Origin: Chrysomallon squamiferum
Lineage: Eukaryota > Mollusca > Gastropoda > Neomphalida > Peltospiridae
Assembly: GCA_012295275.1 (NCBI GenBank)
Contig: CM022673.1
Location: forward strand, 7,067,811 to 7,092,810
Reading direction: 5' to 3'
Length of the DNA stretch: 25,000 bases
In this document: positions 19,726 through 25,000 of the stretch, piece by piece
How positions within the stretch are numbered: the first letter of the stretch is position 1
How the letters are laid out: every line of letters starts with the position of its first letter
The notes under the pieces: model-generated
The model's database searches: none
What the model was told of the DNA's origin: nothing
Seen by the model: the letters and a program-made list of their open reading frames with translations, nothing else
Translations under genes and position numbers: made by a program

Positions 19726-19951
19726 AAAAGATCTCAGACAGATTGCTGTATAATTTCCCAAGAGGTACAAAAAATTAGTTTTACAGATCATTTGTTTTCT
19801 TTATTTATTTTTTGGGAAAAGGTTGTTTAAAGGTTAAGTACGAAGCTAAATCACATAACCCTGAGATAGAATAAACACTCAACTGAGCGCTAGAGCTCAC
19901 TCTTTAGTATCCTTATATGTCGACCAGATTCATTTAGTGATTTCATCTGCA

Positions 19952-19954
<3 letters not shown>

Positions 19955-20009
<55 letters not shown>

Positions 20010-20177
20010 CTGCAATATATTTATAAAAAAACAACAGTAATAATAATCACACATAACATAATAACAACTACACAATACATACACATATACACACACTACT
20101 ACTACATAATACACACACAACACACAACAGCAATACATTTATTACAAAAATCACTAGGCAATAAATGCGCACACACA

Positions 20178-20216
<39 letters not shown>

Positions 20217-20264
20217 ACACACACACAGACAGACATGCACAAACGCACACACACACAAACGTTT
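19955..20264. repeat. TAA array followed by CA arrays
   Basis: A TAA array of about 17 units (19956-20006) is followed by ACT/CACA-rich sequence (20040-20125) and a long interrupted CA array (20169-20260). The Leu, Val-Cys and His-Thr frames here are repeat artefacts. Confidence 0.95.
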
Positions 20265-20577
20265 TGGTGGATATAATTCTTCTTCGTTGTATTCTTTTTG
20301 CGATTGTTGTGATTGTCTTTGTTATGTTTCTTGATGTTGCTGTTGTTCTTATTGCTACTGGTGAATTGTTTTGTTGTATAAATAATTTAATTCAAAATTT
20401 ACAAATAAGAGTAAAATAAATTTAGTCTTGTAAAATTATAACAGTATAAACGGTCACATTTTACTGATGATACGTTAAAACATTACAGAAAAGAAAATCT
20501 GTAGAACAGCAAATTTAATTATCCACAATTAATTTAAACTTTTGCTTGTTCATGATTATTTTCTTGTATATTTTCAG

Positions 20578-20641
20578 ATAGCTTATTCTGGTCGTTTGCC
20601 AGTGATGACTGTGGATTATTTCGGATAAGTTATAACAAGTG
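20578..20641 (+). other. Candidate small internal exon (64 nt)
   Basis: A T-rich tract ending TATATTTTCAG (AG at 20576-20577) makes a good 3' splice site, and G|GTAAGT at 20642-20647 makes an excellent 5' splice site. The 64 nt between them are open in one frame (starting at the third base: SLFWSFASDDCGLFRISYNK) and closed in the other two. The composition is more even than in the flanks. The exon could be coding, part of a UTR, or coincidence. No other exon in the window can be joined to it with confidence. Confidence 0.25.
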
Positions 20642-20773
20642 GTAAGTAACGTTACTGAACTTCTAAATTTATCAAAAAATTCTCAGAAGTCTTTCTACGT
20701 AAATGCTCATAGGCCTTACATAATACTAAGCTTTTCTTTTTTTGAAAGCTGATATACGTCCATAAAGGGAAAG

Positions 20774-20783
20774 TTAATTAATT

Positions 20784-20856
<73 letters not shown>

Positions 20857-20892
20857 TTTTTTATTATATTATATTATATTATATTATATTAT
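20774..20892. repeat. TTAA, TTTA and ATATT compound array
   Basis: A short TTAA array (20774-20787) passes into about 18 TTTA units (to about 20860) and then six ATATT pentamers (20864-20892). Three unit lengths in one continuous AT tract suggest successive slippage. Confidence 0.95.
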
Positions 20893-21320
20893 GTATTTAT
20901 TTATTAAACTTATTAACGCATGGAATATGCAAATTATTAATACTTACACCTGATACAGGAACATCCAGTATAAGAAACACTCAAGCTAAAATACCTTCTA
21001 AAACGTTAATGTTAACTTTATAACCATTTTCTTTTTTTTATTTCTCGTACTAATACTTTTGTGAATGAAATTATAATGTTTCCTCCTTTGAAGCAAAGAT
21101 TTGCAGGATTCAGAAGAAAAAAAAAAAATGAATGATGTGGTACTGATATAAACAATGTCGGAAATAATTATAACGCCTGAAATGTCCAGATGGAAGTTGT
21201 CAAACACTGTTATTGTACATCAACGTTCTGTGACAGATTCACATTTTCATAAAAAAAGGGTCTGGCGCCATCAATTTAATCAATATAACTTTCAGGATGA
21301 AATGAGTTTCGCTATAAAGC
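20893..21320. other. AT-rich sequence without recognisable features
   Basis: About 21140-21300 is a little more complex. A 66-codon frame (21155-21355) runs into the following AAT array and shows no domain. Confidence 0.45.
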
Positions 21321-21615
21321 CAAAAAAAAAAAATAATAATAATAATAATAAATAAATAAATAAAAAATAAAATATATATATAAGAAATTAAAAAAAATTA
21401 AAAAATAACAACAAAAAAGTAATAATAATAATAAAAATGGAAGAATGAATGAATAAATACAAAAACAAAAATAGAGAAATTTTCAAAAAACAAAAAAAAC
21501 ATTCTAAAAAATTCTAAAAAATGAAAGAGAAGAAAAACAAATTAATTAAAAAACCAAAAAGAAAACAAGAAGAAGAAAAAACCCATCACAACAACAAGAA
21601 GAAAAAAAACCCTCT
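21321..21615. repeat. A-rich region with AAT, AAAT and GAA units
   Basis: A-runs, an AAT array (21331-21350), AAAT units, a TA run near 21370-21380 and GAAGAAG patches form nearly 300 bp of A-dominated plus strand. Confidence 0.85.
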
Positions 21616-21906
21616 GACATTTATAATCATCCTACATTTCATTAACTATTTAAAGACATCGGAACAGAAATAAAATTTATCTTTGTAAATCATGTATTTG
21701 TAAGCATTATACGTAAGCAGCAGAATACGTCTATTTAATCGATTGTCACTTTTAAAGTTTCCAGTTGAATATAAATTATTTGCTTTAATAGACCTGACTA
21801 CCCCTAGAACTCATCTACTAATTACAATTTTATTAAATTAAATTAAATGAAGAGAAAATAGATTAAAGGATAACAGCTATATTACATGCAACGACCACAT
21901 GAATAC
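21616..21906. other. AT-rich sequence without recognisable features
   Basis: Only a short AAATT array (about 21830-21847) stands out. Confidence 0.45.
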
Positions 21907-22215
21907 AAAAAAAAAAAAAAAAAAAATAGAAGAAAATAACAAAAACAGTATCACAAACAATAATAACAACAAAACAACAAAACTGTAATAAATAAATAAA
22001 TAATAATTAAAAAAAACTCAAACAAAAACGACAAAAATAACGTAATAATAATAATAATAATAAATTATAATAATAACTGATGACGATAAAGTTAATAATG
22101 ACAACGATGATGATAAAAAACAGTAGTAACAACATCAACGCTATCAAATATCGTTCGGAAAAAAAAAAAAAAAATAAATAAATTAAATTTTTAAATAAAT
22201 CTAAAAATAAAAACT
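21907..22215. repeat. A-rich region with A20, AAT and CAA units
   Basis: A-tract 21907-21926, AAT array about 22045-22062, degenerate GAT/AAC triplets and a further A-run at about 22159-22174. Strand asymmetry (A on the plus strand) matches 21321-21615. Confidence 0.85.
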
Positions 22216-22254
22216 GTTGCTTTTAAAAACATTTTAACCACTGATTAAATCAAA

Positions 22255-22640
22255 CCTTATTAATGGCCATCACTGACAGAAACTGGCAGCCAGTACATCG
22301 GTATTTATTACAGCCTTTCAAATAAGCATCAAACAGAGATTGCTGGCAAATCCCAGCGTTTATCACTATTTGATTTATCTGCCCCTAAAGGCCGCTAGGT
22401 GGCATCACTTGAATACTAATTACCGGTGCAGTGTTTCCTTCGTGTAGTCCCGTGGATGTTCCGGCATTTACTTTTATGAATACGTAGACAAACAGACCAA
22501 CGGAATGGCTCTCTCCCGGGATTTCCAAATCATTATAATGGTCCGGGTTTACACTGACGGTAATTAGCGAACAGTCATTATCGTTAATCTGAATGGAGCC
22601 CTGATCGTTAGCTGAATCAACCGACTATAGTGCATCTGGG
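22255..22640. promoter_or_regulatory. Strong candidate regulatory or insulator element with CTCF-like core
   Basis: This is the most conspicuous island in the window: about 385 bp of balanced composition directly after 300 bp of A-rich repeat. CCGCTAGGTGGCAT (22392-22405) matches the classic CTCF core CCGCGNGGNGGCAG at 12 of 14 positions. CTAATTACCG (22416-22425) and CGGTAATTAG (22558-22567) are an exact 10-bp inverted pair carrying TAATTA homeodomain cores. ACTGGC-A-GCCAGT (22282-22294) is a perfect palindrome. ATCGTTA..CTGAAT words are repeated directly near 22580-22620. No coding frame is present. CTCF binding and conservation are inferred. Confidence 0.45.
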
Positions 22641-23060
22641 AATTTGGTCAGTATAACAGCAGTGTTTGGCTCGTACGTCTGTACGAATATAGATCTGTCT
22701 GCAATACGTGCACATTTGCATAAAAAACACAAATAAATGAAAACACGGACGCATGGACGGACAAACAGACAGGCAGATGAATTATATAAATTAATAAAGG
22801 CATGATGGATAGATATGCGTATTGATTGGATGTTTGCACGAGTATGGTGAATGAATGACTTTGGATGCATGCTTCGAAAAACTGAGAAGTAATAAATACT
22901 GCACCGTTTTTTTGTGGACAAACATATATACGCTTACATATGTAGAGAGATCAATAGATAAACGTGCATGTATCAAAATTATGCTTTTTGCCTATAGTAT
23001 GTAACTTACATAAATTAGTACGTTAGAACGAAGGCTTGAAACGATTGCATCTAATGACAT
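22641..23060. other. Degenerate repeat-like sequence
   Basis: Imperfect GACGGACA/ACAGACAG words (about 22748-22778) and short AT patches occur. Two overlapping minus-strand frames of 60-98 codons have no domain. Confidence 0.4.
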
Positions 23061-23064
23061 TCAG

Positions 23065-23087
23065 TCAGACAGACAGACAGACAGACG
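23065..23087. repeat. GACA tetranucleotide array
   Basis: Five CAGA units at 23066-23085. Confidence 0.9.
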
Positions 23088-23588
23088 GCAACACGCTGAA
23101 TGGTCATTTAAAGAGAAAACGCCATTATGGAAAATACACGACCACTGTAGCTGTCTCAGGCAGAATCTGCTAATCACTTTTTAAAATTTATTATCACGAA
23201 AATTGTCGTTAAGAAGCGAGCGGACGAAAGTGAAGTCAACCATTAACCTAACTAGTGTGAAATCAATAGGCAGAAAAAACTATTTTGTTTCGCCAAAATA
23301 GAAAACATATAAAACAGTCTCTTTGGTTTCTAAAATTAGTCTTTTTTAAATTACTTTTTTTTGTTTCTTTGTCTGTCTTTCTCCTTTTATTACACTTTTC
23401 ATGATTTTAAACAAATTGTCTTTAAACACATGACAAGACAATTTCTAGTTGATTATTGTTTTATGTGTAATTAGATTTTGCTGAAGCCACAATTCTGATC
23501 TGAATTTCTGTATGTCTAATTCCGCTACTTTCGAATTCTGACTAAAGATAAAAGGAAAAAAGAAAAAAGAAAAAGATATCTATATATA
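23088..23588. other. Unannotated sequence
   Basis: About 23088-23300 is of moderate complexity; 23300-23588 is T-rich then A-rich. No gene is recognised. Confidence 0.45.
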
Positions 23589-23699
23589 ATTAGGGAAATA
23601 TAAGATTTTCATAGATGTCGTAAATTTTCCCTAATGGTGATTTAAAGGTCGTATATAGTCTATGTTCATGGACGCTAGTAGTGTACACCTTTATCACTA
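23589..23699. other. Two adjacent hairpins
   Basis: Hairpin 1: ATTAGGGAAA (23589-23598) and TTTCCCTAAT (23626-23635) are exact reverse complements around 27 nt. Hairpin 2 follows at once. GTGAT (23637-23641), AAAGGT (23644-23649) and GTA (23651-23653) pair with TAC (23684-23686), ACCTTT (23687-23692) and ATCAC (23693-23697). Two small bulges interrupt the stem, and GTC/GAC (23658-23660, 23671-23673) pairs nearer the loop. The second is of pre-miRNA-like size (about 61 nt) but its stem is short of a typical 20-plus pairs. There is no evidence of transcription. Confidence 0.35.
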
Positions 23700-24000
23700 G
23701 TAGAAGTAATAATACACTGTATTGGAAATATCTGTTTAGATTTTCGTTTATTTGACTTTTATTATCCAAGCTCTAACCACTTCACTGAGTTGATCACACA
23801 ACACTTATATTTCAATGAGTACCGCTGTATCAGCGTATAAGAAGGTTTGGTTTTAAAACAATCGGCTTCCGAAACCTTCACATCTTTCCATGATGCTGGA
23901 AATCTAGGCAGATGTAATTTTTATTAGTATGTTCTAGAACAGTCTATCTTTTTACAACATTTCACAATACCTGAATACTAGTCAGTACAATTTATACTTA
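23700..24000. other. Moderately complex sequence with an inverted repeat
   Basis: GAAGGTTT (23841-23848) and AAACCTTC (23872-23879) are exact complements around 23 nt. Other content is unremarkable. Confidence 0.4.
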
Positions 24001-24539
24001 ATTATTTTATTTACTTATTTATTTTGTTTTCAATACTCTGTGTTAGTCGCAATACTGAAATCTTCAGAGTGACGAATGTGTTAGTTTTGTTCAGATGAAC
24101 GTTATAGAGAGCGTGTTAAGTACCATTGTGAAATGCACGAAACACAACTCCATAAAATTTATAATAAATGTCATATTATCGCAAGGACTTATAAATTATT
24201 TTTTTTTAGAAAATTACACCATAAAGGAAGTGACATTTACACATCCTCAGTTAATGCAATCTTTGCATTAAGTAGTCTTTAACAAGATGGCTTTAGTCAT
24301 TTTATCACTCACTTAGCAGAGAGCCTTTTCTATGCATTGGGCTTCTTACAGATGATATATACACGACAATAACTGAAACAATAATTAATTCTCTTAAACG
24401 CAACCTTGTTAATTTAGGGCATCTAAGAAACATTCGTGGGCATACGAGAAAAAAAAAAAAAACACACGAGATGATGACTGTAACTGTATTTGCAGTAAAA
24501 GTTTAATTAATTATTGGTTGTCTTTTAACTAACTGTTCC
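24001..24539. other. AT-rich sequence without recognisable features
   Basis: Short TTTA units (24003-24025), a T-run near 24200 and an A-run (about 24450-24461) are present. No gene is recognised. Confidence 0.5.
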
Positions 24540-24830
24540 ATGTCGTATAAAAAAAAGAAGCTTCACGACTGTTAGCACGTCAGCCGGATATTCTGCTGCG
24601 AAGCTACATGACATCTGATTGAAACAAACAATTAGTATCGGTTCACGGCATCGTGTTCACTGCTAATTGCTCGGGGATTGTTCCGTTTGTTCGTTTCCAG
24701 TTTCTATTTCCCGTTCCGACACGTCCGCCGAGGAAGAACTCTCACGCCCGAGACGTGATATTTCACGAGTTGGCTAATTAAGTTGTTTTCCACTGTCGTA
24801 ACGAAGTGAAACGTAAATATTGAGTTGTTA
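24540..24830. promoter_or_regulatory. Complex island with paired homeodomain cores
   Basis: A repeat-free block with frequent CpG. CAATTAG (24629-24635) and CTAATTG (24663-24669) are exact complements flanking two direct GTTCAC words (24641-24646, 24655-24660), which resemble nuclear-receptor half sites. TAATTA (24775-24780) and ATTGTTC, a SOX-type core, also occur, and AGCTTC/GAAGCT (24559-24564, 24600-24605) form a wide pair. No coding frame is visible. Enhancer function is inferred from composition and motifs. Confidence 0.35.
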
Positions 24831-24947
24831 CTGTTAATTTTTAAAATGTATTGATGGGGTTGCTGTTTCTTACATAAATGTAAAGTTTAAGTCGTATAAA
24901 AAAACTAGTCTTTCTGTATGAGTGTATGAAAGAGATAGAGATGGAAG

Positions 24948-24974
24948 ACATTGATAGATAAATAGATAGATAAT
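24948..24974. repeat. Short GATA tetranucleotide array at the window end
   Basis: Interrupted GATA/GATAAATA units; the surrounding 24900-25000 is purine-rich. Confidence 0.85.
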
Positions 24975-25000
24975 GGATATACAGAGAAAAAAGAGATAAA

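Overview
This looks like non-coding DNA from an animal nuclear genome: AT-rich, with almost no credible coding sequence and one of the densest collections of simple repeats a 25 kb stretch can carry. Mono-, di-, tri-, tetra- and pentanucleotide arrays recur every few hundred bases. Together with a decayed LINE fragment and a diverged pair of interspersed repeats, this best suits a large repeat-rich invertebrate genome. A mollusc, and most likely a cephalopod such as an octopus, is my guess from the texture of the sequence; no gene here proves it. I find no intact protein gene, tRNA or rRNA gene, operon or CRISPR array. The long open frames are nearly all artefacts of microsatellites (Tyr-Ile-His-Thr, Ser-Leu and Arg-Glu polymers).

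Layout. 1-1020 is a mixed-composition stretch with a good hairpin (623-651), ending at a consensus-like splice donor (1021). 1034-2640 is AT-rich with TA, TTA, TTTA and poly-A tracts. 2721-2990 and 3728-4015 are two diverged direct copies of one roughly 270-bp interspersed repeat. A long CA array (3212-3331) lies between them. 4020-7490 is mostly plain sequence with short CA, GA and GAT arrays and one CpG-bearing island (6490-6860). 7494-8030 is a large ACAT-type array with a higher-order unit of about 195 bp. 8031-10390 is AT-rich with an island at 9570-9890. 10395-10950 (minus strand) is a broken non-LTR retrotransposon reverse-transcriptase 3' part, the only feature whose protein ancestry I can recognise. 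11572-15900 is AT-rich with TA/CA, GA/GACA and TCA arrays and an island at 14640-14900. 15940-16400 is an island with forkhead-like motifs, followed by facing ACT and AGT triplet arrays (16436-16660). A 158-nt pure polypyrimidine tract (17119-17276) abuts an element with a 12-bp CGGATTAATCCG palindrome. 18460-18800 is an AGTAT pentanucleotide satellite with a duplicated 48-bp segment. 19956-20892 holds TAA, CA, TTTA and ATATT arrays with a 64-nt exon-like segment between them (20578-20641). 21321-22215 is A-rich. 22255-22640 is the most enhancer- or insulator-like block, with a CTCF-like core. 23589-23699 holds two adjacent hairpins, and 24540-24830 is a last homeodomain-motif-rich island.

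Interpretation. The pattern is short, compositionally complex islands (about 150-450 bp) separated by AT-rich microsatellite DNA. That is what a large intron or gene-poor regulatory domain looks like. Whether the islands are conserved cis-regulatory elements cannot be settled from one sequence. I did not find an undescribed biological system. The observations most worth checking are the 22255-22640 block, the interspersed repeat pair, the LINE fossil, the two-hairpin locus and the candidate small exon.
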